64,000 nucleotides of DNA from Puccinellia tenuiflora (taxonomy: Eukaryota > Streptophyta > Magnoliopsida > Poales > Poaceae): contig QRDG01000398.1 of assembly GCA_012064385.1 (NCBI GenBank), positions 1,730,603 to 1,794,602 on the forward strand, written 5' to 3'. The notes beneath the pieces were generated by a model. The model ran no database searches, was not told the origin of the DNA, and saw only the letters and a list, made by a program, of their open reading frames with translations. Each line of letters opens with the position of its first letter. Position 1 is the stretch's first letter. Made by a program: the position numbers and the translations under genes. Below are positions 43,339-56,907 of this stretch, in pieces.

Positions 43339-46300
43339 TGTGGGGACCCCGGACTAGCAGTCCGAAATACCCTTGTGCCTACATCAGCGATCCCATGATC
43401 AGTGTGTCGCTGAGCACAATCAAACTGGTAATCAAAGAAAATCCATAAATACCGAAGGAATTTACTTACTTGACTGAAGTCATACTCTTCAATAGGTACT
43501 TGCAGCGGAAATCACCAAACAACGTGGAGCCCAAGTCATTCGCCTTAACCCTACAGGCAACTGACTGGGAAGCGCCCTAGTTCGCATTGACGTCATTTCC
43601 TTCTCCTCCTTCAAGCTACTCTTCCTTAAAATCTGGCTAGACAATAGCCAGGGACGAAACCATTATGAGTACAATTTGTACTCGCAAACTACTCCTCTAC
43701 TGAGTACGCACCAGTTTTAAGTTGTTCTCTACAGCACTTTTAGTTATTACTCTATCTCTATATCCTTGATGAAAAAGGTAAGAAGAGATTTACTACTATC
43801 TTTAGAGAGAAGCAAAATTTTAGTATTTATCCCAAAACTCCTCCTTTTTCCCGACCACGACTCATCATGGTCTCTTTTCCTCCACAACTCATACCACTCC
43901 ATTTGGTATAGTTGGGAAACATCATTTCCTTATTTTTTTCCAGTCTTGCACATTTTATCAAAAACTTTTGCTTTTGCACATGGTCTAGTAGGGCCTCCCA
44001 ACTGTCCATATCCGAGGACTCGGCTATTCGAATAGTTTTTACCCTCTGCAGAGGTAGCACGCTTTTCCCACACCCATCCGGTAGCTCATCGTGTCTGCCA
44101 CGTCCCGCCATACAAGGTGTATGCGAAGTTGAGCCACCGACCATAGCCTTTCCTTTGCTCATGCTAGTATAGGACCCTGCCCGTACGAATTCACCATTCC
44201 TTCAACACCTAGTACAGGATCCCCCGTCGAGGAACCTAGATGTAAGGACTCGTAGTTTGGCCCGGCGGGCGCGAAGCTCTTCAATCCCTCAATCCTTCAG
44301 ATTGCCGGGACCCAGGTCAGGGGGTAGGTCGCCATGACCATCCCCTCATGCATAACGGAGTCATCTCCATCGATGAGGTATCCAGTACTAACACGAGCAA
44401 ACTATATGACTACGCCCGTTCCCATATTTGGGTAGATGTGGTCGCACAGATTATCGGCTGGTCGACGTAAGTACTAAGACACAATGTGCATTTTTCATAA
44501 AACAACTCCCTTTATCACTTCTCCATTTTAACACCGAAAACTCGGCATTTCAGTATCAACTAGGTACTTCAAAAAGGAGTTTGGAATAATTCATATTTTT
44601 TCCCATCCTATAGTCTTAAATACCTACTCTACATTCTACATAGGGTGATAAAGCAGTTTTCATATCCTTTGTGAAAAGGGTTTTTCAGAAAATCAATGCC
44701 ACTACTTTAGGAAATTGCATGTAATTGATTTAAAGGGATGTAAATGCAAGCTCAGCGAAGTAGCTTGCCTGTCTTCAACATAATGTCCCTGGACTTCTCC
44801 TCACTGATCAAATAAATAAACCCTGATTCTTCTCCAATGAATCCTTTCCAATATCGTCCAGGTAGCGCTTATATCTAGCGTCGCAAACAGGAAAGAACAC
44901 AATCAACACACAGTAGGACACTCCAACAACAAGCATCAAGCAACACTAACAAACAACAATCATGAGGGAAGATTATTATTTAACAAACAAGTTTGGCAGT
45001 CACCTCACTACTCATGTTTATAAAAATATGGTTAAAGTTGTGATTAAGCATTTTTATTTAAACAGGAAATACTTCAGACAAAAGTTAAGCTACCAACTCT
45101 TTTATTTAATTCACAACATTCTACCAAGCTAAGGTAGAGACCTTAACATGATACTCAAGCTAGTACTCAACTTAAGGCAACCAAGTTTACAAGCAAGGCA
45201 ATTATATTAATCACACAAAAATAACCTAATTATCAAAATAAACAAGCAATATATACCATTTCTAAACTACTCAATCAAGCATCACAACATCTCTCAAGCA
45301 TCACACATAGCTACTGCACTCACAAAGCAACACAATTTGATTTCAATTTGATTTAATTAACCATTATTTAAATGCATCACATTTATGGCAGAAACAAGGG
45401 TTTCATGTTTAATTGCATAACTTTTGTTCTGTTGGTCACAAAAATGTGAACTAAAATTCTACAGATAGCTACTGATTTATAGAAGACAATCCAATTGGAT
45501 TTAATTCAATTTGAGTTACTAAACTCCCTGTATAAATGTGTTAATCCAGAATGTTGGTTTTCTTGTTTTTGCTACAACTCAAGTTAATTGTATTCAAAAA
45601 TTAAATCCTTTTAGGGGTAACTAGTATTGCTTAAATGTGAGCTAACAAAATTGGTTTGAACTCATTTGAATTAGTAGAGTATCAGAAACAAGCAAGTTTA
45701 GGTTTTGTACCTTCTGTGGCATTTTGATTATCATTATTTATTTATTAACCTAAATGGGCTGAAACCACTTTAGTGAGTTAGATATTTTCATAAGCTTTCC
45801 AGAACATTTTCATTTGTTATTTTTAGATTCCTAGATCTCAAGATATTGAATTTCAAAATTCTAATCAAATTTCTGACAGAGAAATTTCCCCTTTTTAAGT
45901 TTAGCAACTAACTGATTTGATAACTTTCTACTAACTTAACCACAACACTAAATGGAATCAATCCAGTGGCATTGGGTAGACTGGTTGATGTAATTTTTAT
46001 AAAATTTTAGTTTGGTATTTTGGGATAAACCAAGGTTTAGCAAACATCTCCCAATATGGTACCAAAATAATCTTTCTGAGTTTTCAGTTAAAACTAACAC
46101 CTTTGTCATTTTATTTCAAATGGGAAATATGTCCAACAAGGATCATGGCCTGCATCTATGTGAAGATTACATGTTATACTAGCTACAACATTTTAGTTTG
46201 CTATTTTTAGGCCTCTGGTTGAATAGGAATTTGCATGGGAAAAGGGCTATGTTCTGTTATTTCATGTGGCTGAAATATTGTATAGCCAATTTCCTCAGAT

Positions 46301-48700
46301 TATATTTTCTGTATAAAATTTTATTTTGAGGTCACACCACTTGGTCATGTCAGTACTCTAACAATACTAACATGACATGCCACTACTAACATCCAAATAA
46401 ATCTAGATTAATTTCTATGATTGGATCAAAAGGCCTAAGCAGTAATCTGTTTTCAGAAGTTTCTGAAAACAGACAGAACATAGCTACTTTGCCTCATGTT
46501 TCCATCAAGCTAGACTAATTATTTTGGAAATCTAAAAGTTGCATCTGAATCTATGTGATTTGCTCTTTCTAACCATGCAAATATTTCAAATTTTGGTGAG
46601 GCAGATTTCTTAGAAAATGCATGCAAAGATGGATACTCTAAACAGATTCCAGCACTTAGCAGTTTTCTTCAGATTTTCGAATCGGGCGGGAACGCACTGT
46701 GGCCGTTGATCCTGAGATCGACGGCGCACAGCCGTCCTTGACCTCCCGACGGACAGAGAACAGGAGAGAGAGAGAGGGGAGCTCGGGGAGTGGCCGGGGA
46801 GGCTACCTGCCGGCGGTGATCGTCGGCGGCGAGGTCGATGCAGGGCGGTGGAGGAGGTCCGGGGCGCGGCTTGGTGGAGTTGTACGGCTCGAGGACGTCC
46901 AAGGCATCAGCGGTGAGCAGCACGGCCACGAGGCCGTCGTCGTCAACCTTGGACGGTGGCGGAGCTCGCGGACGATGCAGGGCAGCAGCAGCCCTGCTGC
47001 AGCGTCTCCGCCCTCCTGGGGTGTGCTAGAGGTGGTGGAGTGGAGGGAAGTGCTGGGGTGGTGTGGTGTGGGCGAATTGGAGCTCAGGCGTCTCCTTTTT
47101 ATAGCCGGAGCCCGGTCCATGGTGGACACGGTGCTACGGCGGTGCAGGGGACAGCTGGGCATGTCCGTGTGGTCGAGGCGAGTACGGGGGTGCGGCGGAG
47201 GTGGTCGCTTGGTCGGGGGAGGTAGGGGAAAGAGGCGTGCGTCCGCGCCGCCCATGGTCGGCCTCGGCGCGCGGCGCGCTCTGGCGCGGGCAGGGGCACG
47301 CGAGCGGGGGCTCCGGGTGGTGTTGGTCATGTCCAGCAGCGGCATAGGGGAGGGGTGGAGTAGTAGGGTGCGGCGTTAGGCTAGCTAGGGTGCTGGACTG
47401 TCTCCTCCACAGAGGCGGACATGGCGGCATGGTCACAGGGGCTCGTGCTCCCTGGCGATGGTGAATGGCGCGACCAAATTGGTCTGTCTCCAGTGCTCTT
47501 TGATGCGTGGCATAGTTCGGTGGGGTGAGAGGGGTGAGAGGGGGGGCCGAATTGGTGCGGGATTGCACCAATTTGAGCTCGAATTCGGAGTCGAATTTCT
47601 TAGTTTAGGAAGAACAGGGTGGTGCTCACCACCTGTTCGACAGAATGCTTGAACCAAAGTTTAATTCGAATTTTTGAAATTCATTTTCATAGTTTGCTTC
47701 ACATATGTTTACCAGGATTTTTAGTTCTATTTTGGGAATTATTGGGCAGTTGCAACATGGCTCATTTTGTGATTTTAGAAAGGTCAAAGAAGGATTTTGG
47801 ATATTAAATTTGGACTTTCGAAATTATTGTTTTGAAGAGGAAAAGATGTAAGAGCAAAGTGGGAGTGATCATCAGGTCACCCCACTGAATCTTTATTTTG
47901 AAAATAAAATAATTTCCTTACTTAAAGAAATTTATGTGACACTTGCCTCATGATTTAATGTGGTGATGTTTTTATTTTATTTCTTTTCCTTTCCTCATAT
48001 TTCTATTTAACAATCACACACCTCAAAACACAACAATATTCACATCACAACCATGACCACACAATTCAAACCATATGAATTAATCTCACCACCAATTCCA
48101 TAATTCACAATACTATCTAAAAAAAATGATCACACTTAATTATGACAAGATGATGTTTAGAGAATAGCTCCACTCATAAGTTAATTGTTTTCAAAAAGGG
48201 TTTGAGAAAGGAAATATGTGGGGTATTATATTTCCCACTAGAGTTGTTTTCAAATGGAGTGGAAATCAGTGGTTTATAAAATGGGAGTTGCATATACATG
48301 CAAAATATCATGGTTAGCTTTAGATAGGAGATAACATATAGATCTCAATATTTTTGGGAACACATAATTTTGGAAATACTTTTACTTTCTCAACTAAAGG
48401 GTATTTTATTTGTTGCTGAAATCAAACATCATTGAAATAGACTTTGGCCAAAATAAGATTGGAAAAGATATATGGAATATATTTTTGTCATAACCTGAGC
48501 ACCAAGTTTAATATATTTTTACTTGGGTTGAGTTCTTAGATTAATATTTACTAGTCAAACAAGCATATACATCAAGTCACACAAGGTCAAACAGAACAAT
48601 ATAAAGGAAAACACAATCATTTGTGAAGTATTTCAAAAAGTTTTTGTTGGTTCTGAATTTTGGGTCTTGTTAATTCTTATTATAAATTTGGGATGTTACA
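43339..48700 (-). repeat. 3' LTR of the LARD (5.36 kb)
   Basis: Reads TGTGGGGACC...GGATGTTACA on the plus strand. It differs from the other LTR by a few substitutions and single-base length changes (for example near 43647, 43710 and 43875), so well above 95% identity by eye. TATA box (minus) is at 47096-47104; GC-rich leader 46690-47400; the leader module shared with the CACTA transposon at 46461-46676; palindrome GAGTACA..TGTACTC at 43667-43683. Confidence 0.92.
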
Positions 48701-51547
48701 AATCCTTCCCCCCTTAAAATAAATCTCGTCCCGAGATTTGCCCGGGGGTACAGGGGAGCACGAGGGCACGGGTTTTGGGATGGTTAACTTCCGAGGTTGT
48801 TGCTTCTTCAGTGAGATCACCAGGTGAGCTATTGACAAATGGATGTTGCAAGGTCGTTCCTTGTCGATAATTTTCTCTGGTGGGTTCAGATCCTAGATGT
48901 TAGGGTTGACTTGACGATCTATGCTGATGGATAGTCTTGGTTGGCTGTTCCCAGTTTCTACGAGGCTGAGGCGCAAGGAACTAATTATTACCTATTGCAG
49001 GTCTTCCCCCCTTAAAAGGGGTTTTTAATCGGTCTTGCTGAAGTTTGTTACTGGAGTTGACTTGGAGGCATTGTTCTTCTTGACGATCTTCGTCTCAGTT
49101 GTCACTCCTTGGTGCTTGGGGTTGGTGCAGATATCACTTCCTGATATTGTCGCCTTACGAGGGTTGCAGGAAGAGACGCATGGTTTCCAGGATGCGTCGA
49201 GTCTGCGTACTCAACTCTCTCCGGTTTCTAGTTAGAAAAAGGATGTTATAAACGTCTAAATTCATCTGGACTTCCCTGGTGGTTGATGTTGTCCACAGCA
49301 GGTGCTTACGTCGTTTGATTCTTCTGAGTATTCCATTGGTTATTGGTCTTCAGGCTTGTCCTTCTTCAGCTGAGTAAAGGAGGAACTTCATTGCCGACTT
49401 CCTTGGTTCTTGAGCTTCATGAAGCGTTGGTAAGAATCTTAAGAAGTACAGTCTAGATTATCGCGCTTCCAAAGGAATCTAAAAGTCAGTGCAAGGACCG
49501 TAGAGGTAAGTGGTTTGGTCTTGCTGTTCGACGAGGGTACAAGGGTCGTGTTCTCATTTAGCCTTAATAAGTTAGAGAAAGAGCTTCATGTCAACAGTCG
49601 ATATTCGTGCCTTCTTGAATCCTCCTTCGGTGTGATTGGTCGAGGCCAGTTGAAAAGGATGATTGCTAGATAGGTAGCGTCGATGGTGCTTGCTTCCTGG
49701 TTCAATTTTGCACAGATGGTCTTCAGTATTGATCGACTTCGGCCTTGATGATGGCGATCTTCTCATTACCAGCTATATGTGATTCTTTCTACATCGCCCT
49801 CTCTTTTTGTCAAAACTGGTGGTTAGATAAGGCCAGTTAGTACTGTCACAAACTGGGGTTAGATGTTAATCTAGAATTTGGTAAGTTTGTTCAAAAAGTC
49901 ACGGCTTAATGGACTCTAGAAAAAGGTTAGTGAAGAATCTTCACACCAGTTGTTTTCCAAACAGGTACCTTTGTCTTTGTTGTTTCAACTAGTTGAGTTA
50001 TGTGGAACTAAGATGTTTGTTCGGCAGATAACGTCGATGGCGTCCTTCTTCCTGGGGTAACTTCATGTTGACGATCTTTAAGTTAGTTTCCTTCGGGTTG
50101 GTTGGTGGCGATCTCCCTTGAATAAGTCTTGTGCTTGAGGCTTCATATGATCTTCAGAAAATCAGCGGCAGGCTAGGGTTCTCATCTATCTTCCCAAGTT
50201 TGCGGTGATAGGTAGGAGTTAGTTTTATTTCACGGGACAATTTAGGTGAGTCAAACCTAGCAAAGTTAGCGCAAGGGACTATGGTGCCACTAATTTCTTG
50301 TCAAGCGGGTAGGTACATGATCCTCTTTGAAACCCATCATTACCATTGGTCTCTGAGCTCGAATCTTCATAGCAATTCACATGCACTCCTTGAGTTCCTC
50401 TAGTTACCCATTCTAAATGAGTCTCCTTATGTCCTCATTTCATATCAAGGTTTGTGGTCCTAGAAGATTAGTTGGCACTATCATGGACTTGAGTCAGTTG
50501 TTACCCTAAAGTTAGATACGATAAGTTAGTGTAGTATCCTTGTAATTTCACAAGTTAATTTTTGTGAGGTGGGGGCTCGTGTCTTCACGAGGTTGGCGTG
50601 CAATTGTAGTTTCCTTCAAGATCTTGACGCACTTGCTCCAGATGGTGCATGAAGTCCAATGTCTGACTTGCCAGTTAGGTTACAAAAATTTCCGGCTATT
50701 TGGCTAAGGATCAGGGGTCTTTTGTATCTTGCGGAACTGTCAGATCTTTAACGGGAGATGGTTTAGATGAGAGGGAAAACATTTTAGAAAGATTTCCCTT
50801 GGCGGGTTTACATCCGCAACAAGGTGCAACTATGGTGAAGAGTTAAAGAAGAGAAGTTTGAGATTACTTTGTGCTGCCGACAAGGCGTGATAGTGAACAC
50901 ACAAGAAAAACAACACACAAACGGAGAACTTGCAAACAACACACAAGCAGATTACACCCAAGCAAGGTGCACAAAAGGTACGTCTAGTACCAACGGACGT
51001 CTAATACTCGTGGTAGCCGGGGTAACCAAAGTTCCTATCATGAGTTTTTCCTAGGGGTCTTTGTCGAACATGGTTGGTGAAGTCTTCATTTTATCGCCTT
51101 AGTCTTCCGCTGGAGAAATTGAGATCGTCGAAGTTGCAACTTGAGTAGAATTGTTGATGTTGAGCTGAGGTCTTCGGAAGTCTCTTGCTTTGTTGACATT
51201 GACGATCTTGGCAAATCAATCACCTTGATGTTGAATGTCGAGGATTTGGGATGGAACCTTCTTCTTGTGGGTGCTAACTAATTAGGTCTCACTTGGGTTC
51301 ATCGTCAGGTATACTCTTGGTTTTGAATGAAGGTAAGATAATAGAAGAATGCCTTTGAAAATCTTAAAATAGAGGGGTAAGACGTTGAAATATTTGAGGA
51401 GATGAGAAGAGCGAAGCCATTTTAGGACTCCTCTAGATAAAAATATATTTTGGTAGTAATATATTTTTAACAAAAATATTTGCTTTCCTAACTAACGTCC
51501 ATGCTAACTAAGGTCTCCTACAGTCAGGATTGCTCTGATACCAAGTC
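48701..51547 (-). other. Non-coding interior of the LARD, with polypurine tract and primer site
   Basis: No frame exceeds about 66 codons, and no gag or pol motif is visible. At the left end (3' end of the element), AATCCTTCCCCCCTTAAAA at 48701-48719 is the complement of the polypurine tract. The near-palindrome AAATCTCGTCCCGAGATTT follows at 48721-48739. At the right end, GCTCTGATACCA (51532-51543) is the complement of the Met-tRNA primer site, with a four-base spacer to the LTR. The first ~40 bases of leader resemble those of element B. Confidence 0.88.
51532..51543 (-). other. Primer-binding site of the LARD (initiator Met tRNA)
   Basis: Complement of TGGTATCAGAGC, four bases (GACT on the minus strand) from the 5' LTR. 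Confidence 0.92.
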
Positions 51548-54500
51548 TGTGGGGACCCCGGACTAGCAGTCCGAAATACCCTTGTGCCTACATCAGCGAT
51601 CCCATGATCAGTGTGTCGCTGAGCACAATCAAACTGGTAATCAAAGAAAATCCATAAATACCGAAGGAATTTACTTACTTGACTGAAGTCATACTCTTCA
51701 ATAGGTACTTGCAGCGGAAATCACCAAACAACGTGGAGCCCAAGTCATTCGCCTTAACCCTACAGGCAACTGACTGGGAAGCGCCCTAGTTCGCATTGAC
51801 GTCATTTCCTTCTCCTCCTTCAAGCTACTCTTCCTTAAAATCTGGCTAAGACAATAGCCAGGGACGAAACCATTATGAGTACAATTTGTACTCGCAAACT
51901 ACTCCTCTACTGAGTATGCACCAGTTTTAAGTTGTTCTCTACAGCACTTTTAGTTATTACTCTATCTCTATATCCTTGATGAAAAAGGTAAGAAGAGATT
52001 TACTACTATCTTTAGAGAGAAGCAAAATTTTAGTATTTATCCCAAAACTCCTCCTTTTTCCCGACCACGACTCATCATGGTCTCTTTCCTCCACAACTCA
52101 TACCACTCCATTTGGTATAGTTGGGAAACATCATTTCCTTATTTTTTTCCAGTCTTGCACATTTTATCAAAAACTTTTGCTTTTGCACATGGTCTAGTAG
52201 GGCCTCCCAACTGTCCATATCCGAGGACTCGGCTATTCGAATAGTTTTTACCCTCTGCAGAGGTAGCACGCTTTTCCCACACCCATCCGGTAGCTCATCG
52301 TGTCTGCCACGTCCCGCCATACAAGGTGTATGCGAAGTTGAGCCACCGACCATAGCCTTTCCTTTGCTCATGCTAGTATAGGACCCTGCCCGTACGAATT
52401 CACCATTCCTTCAACACCTAGTACAGGATCCCCCGTCGAGGAACCTAGATGTAAGGACTCGTAGTTTGGCCCGGCGGGCGCGAAGCTCTTCAATCCCTCA
52501 ATCCTTCAGATTGCCGGGACCCAGGTCAGGGGGTAGGTCGCCATGACCATCCCCTCATGCATAACGGAGTCATCTCCGTCGATGAGGTATCCAGTACTAA
52601 CACGAGCAAACTATATGACTACGCCCGTTCCCATATTTGGGTAGATGTGGTCGCACAGATTATCGGCTGGTCGACGTAAGTACTAAGACACAATGTGCAT
52701 TTTTCATAAAACAACTCCCTTTATCACTTCTCCATTTTAACACCGAAAACTCGGCATTTCAGTATCAACTAGGTACTTCAAAAAGGAGTTTGGAATAATT
52801 CATATTTTTTCCCATCCTATAGTCTTAAATACCTACTCTACATTCTACATAGGGTGATAAAGCAGTTTTCATATCCTTTGTGAAAAGGGTTTTTCAGAAA
52901 ATCAATACCACTACTTTAGGAAATTGCATGTAATTGATTTAAAGGGATGTAAATGCAAGCTCAGCGAAGTAGCTTGCCTGTCTTCAACATAATGTCCCTG
53001 GACTTCTCCTCACTGATCAAATAAATAAACCCTGATTCTTCTCCAATGAATCCTTTCCAATATCGTCCAGGTAGCGCTTATATCTAGCGTCGCAAACAGG
53101 AAAGAACACAATCAACACACAGTAGGACACTCCAACAACAAGCATCAAGCAACACTAACAAACAACAATCATGAGGGAAGATTATTATTTAACAAACAAG
53201 TTTGGCAGTCACCTCACTACTCATGTTTATAAAAATATGGTTAAAGTTGTGATTAAGCATTTTTATTTAAACAGGAAATACTTCAGACAAAAGTTAAGCT
53301 ACCAACTCTTTTATTTAATTCACAACATTCTACCAAGCTAAGGTAGAGACCTTAACATGATACTCAAGCTAGTACTCAACTTAAGGCAACCAAGTTTACA
53401 AGCAAGGCAATTATATTAATCACACAAAAATAACCTAATTATCAAAATAAACAAGCAATACATGCCATTACTAAACTACTCAATCAAGCATCACAACAAC
53501 TCTTAAGCATCACACATAGCTACTGCACTCACAAAGCAACACAATTTGATTTCAATTTGATTTAATTAACCATTATTTAAATGTGTCACATTTATGGCAG
53601 AAACAAGGGTTTCATGTTTAATTACATAACTTTTGTTATGTTGGTCACAAAAATGTGAACTAAAATTCTACAGATAGCTACTGATTTATAGAAGACAATC
53701 CAATTGGATTTAATTCAATTTGAGTTACTAAACTCCCTGTATAAATGTGTTAATCCAGAATGTTGGTTTTCTTGTTTTTGCTACAACTCAAGTTAATTGT
53801 ATTCAAAAATTAAATCCTTTTGGGGGTAACTAGTATTGCTTAAATGCGAGCTAACAAAATTGGTTTGAACTCATTTGAATTAGTAGAGTATCAGAAACAA
53901 GCAAGTTTAGGTTTTGTACCTTCTGTGGCATTTTGATTATCATTATTTATTTATTAACCTAAATGGGGTGAAACCACTTTAGTGAGTTAGATATTTTCAT
54001 AAGCTTTCCAGAACATTTTCATTTGTTATTTTTAGATTCCTAGATCTCAAGATATTGAATTTCAAAGTTCTAATCAAATTTCTGACAGAGAAATTTCCCC
54101 TTTTTAAGTTTAGCAACTAACTGATTTGATAACTTTCTACTAACTTAAACACAACACTAAATGGAATCAATCCAGTGGCATTGGGTAGACTGGTTGATGT
54201 AATTTTTATAAAATTTTAGTTTGGTATTTTGGGATAAACCAAGGTTTAGCAAACATCTCCCAAATATGGTACCAAAATAATCTTTCTGAGTTTTCAGTTA
54301 AAACTAACACCTTTGTCATTTTTATTTCAAATGGGAAATATGTCCAACAAGGATCATGGCCTGCATCTATGTGAAGATTACATGTTATACTAGCTACAAC
54401 ATTTTAGTTTGCTATTTTTAGGCCTCTGGTTGAATAGGAATTTGCATGGGAAAAGGGCTATGTTCTGTTATTTCATGTGGCTGAAATATTGTATAGCCAA

Positions 54501-56902
54501 TTTCCTCAGATTATATCTTCTGTATAAAATTTTATTTTGAGGTCACACCACTTGGTCATGTCAGTACTCTAACAATACTAACATGACATGCCACTACTAA
54601 CATCCAAATAAATCTAGATTAATTTCTATGATTGGATAAAAAGGCCTAAGCAGTAATCTGTTTTCAGAAGTTTCTGAAAACAGACAGAACATAGCTACTT
54701 TGCCTCATGTTTCCATGAAGCTAGACTAATTATTTTGGAAATCTAAAAGTTGCATCTGAATCTATGTGATTTGCTCTTTCTAACCATGCAAAGATTTCAA
54801 ATTTTGGTGAGGCAGATTTCTTAGAAAATGCATGCAAAGATGGATACTCTAAACAGATTCCAGCACTTAGCAGTTTTCTTCAGATTTTCGAATCGGGCGG
54901 GAACGCACTGTGGCCGTTGATCCTGAGATCGACGGCGCACAGCCGTCCTTGACCTCCCGACGGCCAGAGAACAGGAGAGAGAGAGGGGAGCTCGGGGAGT
55001 GGCCGGGGAGGCTACCTGCCGGCGGGGAGCGTCGGCGGCGAGGTCGATGGGCGGTGGAGGAGGTCCGGGGCGCGGCTTGGTGGAGTTGTACGGCTCGAGG
55101 ACGTCCAAGGCATCAGCGGTGAGCAGCACGGCCACGAGGCCGTCGTCGTCAACCTTGGACGGTGGCGGAGCTCGCGGACGATGCAGGGCAGCAGCAGCCC
55201 TGCTGCAGCGTCTCCGCCCTCCTGGGGGTGTGCTAGAGGTGGTGGAGTGGAGGGAAGTGCTGGGGTGGTGTGGTGTGGGCGAATTGGAGCTCGGGCGTCT
55301 CCTTTTTATAGCCGGAGCCCGGTCCATGGTGGACACGGTGCTACGGCGGTGCAGGGGACAGCTGGGCATGTCCGTGTGGTCGAGGCGAGTACGGGGGTGC
55401 GGCGGAGGTGGTCGCTTGGTCGGGGGAGGTAGGGGAAAGAGGCGTGCGTCCGCGCCGCCCATGGTCGGCCTCGGCGCGCGGCGCGCTCTGGCGCGGGCAG
55501 GGGCACGCGAGCGGGGGCTCCGGGTGGTGTTGGTCATGTCCAGCAGCGGCATAGGGGAGGGGTGGAGTAGTAGGGTGCGGCGTTAGGCTAGCTAGGGTGC
55601 TGGACTGTCTCCTCCACAGAGGCGGACATGGCGGCATGGTCACAGGGGCTCGTGCTCCCTGGCGATGGTGAATGGCGCGACCAAATTGGTCTGTCTCCAG
55701 TGCTCTTTGATGCGTGGCATAGTTCGGTGGGGTGAGAGGGGTGAGAGGGGGGGCCGAATTGGTGCGGGATTGCACCAATTTGAGCTCGAATTCGGAGTCG
55801 AATTTCTTAGTTTAGGAAGAACAGGGTGGTGCTCACCACCTGTTCGACAGAATGCTTGAACCAAAGTTTAATTCGAATTTTTGAAATTCATTTTCATAGT
55901 TTGCTTCACATATGTTTACCAGGATTTTTAGTTCTATTTTGGGAATTATTGGGCAGTTGCAACATGGCTCATTTTGTGATTTTAGAAAGGTCAAAGAAGG
56001 ATTTTGGATATTAAATTTGGACTTTCGAAATTATTGTTTTGAAGAGGAAAAGATGTAAGAGCAAAGTGGGAGTGATCATCAGGTCACCCCACTGAATCTT
56101 TATTTTGAAAATAATTTCCTTACTTAAAGAAATTTATGTGACACTTGCCTCATGATTTAATGTGGTGATGTTTTTATTTTATTTCTTTTCCTTTCCTCAT
56201 ATTTCTATTTAACAATCACACACCTCAAAACACAACAATATTCACATCACAACCATGACCACACAATTCAAACCATATGAATTAATCTCACCACCAATTC
56301 CATAATTCACAATACTATCTAAAAAAATGATCACACTTAATTATGACAAGATGATGTTTAGAGAATAGCTCCACTCATAAGTTAATTGTTTTCAAAAAGG
56401 GTTTGAGAAAGGAAATATGTGGGGTATTATATTTCCCACTAGAGTTGTTTTCAAATGGAGTGGAAATCAGTGGTTTATAAAATGGGAGTTGCATATACAT
56501 GCAAAATATCATGGTTAGCTTTAGATAGGAGATAACATATAGATCTCAATATTTTTGGGAACACATAATTTTGGAAATACTTTTACTTTCTCAACTAAAG
56601 GGTATTTTATTTGTTGCTGAAATCAAACATCATTGAAATAGACTTTGGCCAAAATAAGATTGGAAAAGATATATGGAATATATTTTTTGTCATAACCTGA
56701 GCACCAAGTTTAATATATTTTTACTTGGGTTGAGTTCTTAGATTAATATTTACTAGTCAAACAAGCATATACATCAAGTCACACAAGGTCAAACAGAACA
56801 ATATAAAGGAAAACACAATCATTTGTGAAGTATTTCAAAAAGTTTTTGTTGGTTCTGAATTTTGGGTCTTGTTAATTCTTATTATAAATTTGGGATGTTA
56901 CA
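51548..56902 (-). repeat. 5' LTR of the LARD (5.36 kb)
   Basis: Partner of 43339-48700. TATA box (minus) at 55303-55310 (TATAAAAAGG on the minus strand), GC-rich leader 54895-55620, shared leader module 54668-54885, palindrome 51877-51893. Frames in the GC-rich leader, including a 243-codon one, lack domains and are not called. Confidence 0.92.
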
Positions 56903-56907
56903 GGTGA
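56903..56907 (+). repeat. Target-site duplication of the LARD, right copy (GGTGA)
   Basis: Directly after the LTR end GATGTTACA. Differs by one base from GGGGA at 43334-43338. Confidence 0.75.

Larger units (their letters stand above)
43339..56902 (-). mobile_element. LARD: large non-coding LTR retrotransposon, 13.6 kb, minus orientation
   Basis: Two near-identical LTRs of 5362 and 5355 bases enclose only 2847 bases without coding capacity. On the minus strand the LTR runs TGTAACATCCCAAATTT...GGTCCCCACA. The primer site and polypurine tract are intact and match those of element B. The duplication GGTGA/GGGGA marks the insertion into the first ORF of element B. Size and lack of genes fit the LARD class known from Triticeae (Sukkula is one), but the family name is not verified here. 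Confidence 0.9.

Noticed and set aside
46669..47571. Frames in the GC-rich LARD leader (also 54821-55778)
   Set aside because: Both strands open, no domain, inside LTRs; the two copies are identical because the LTRs are.
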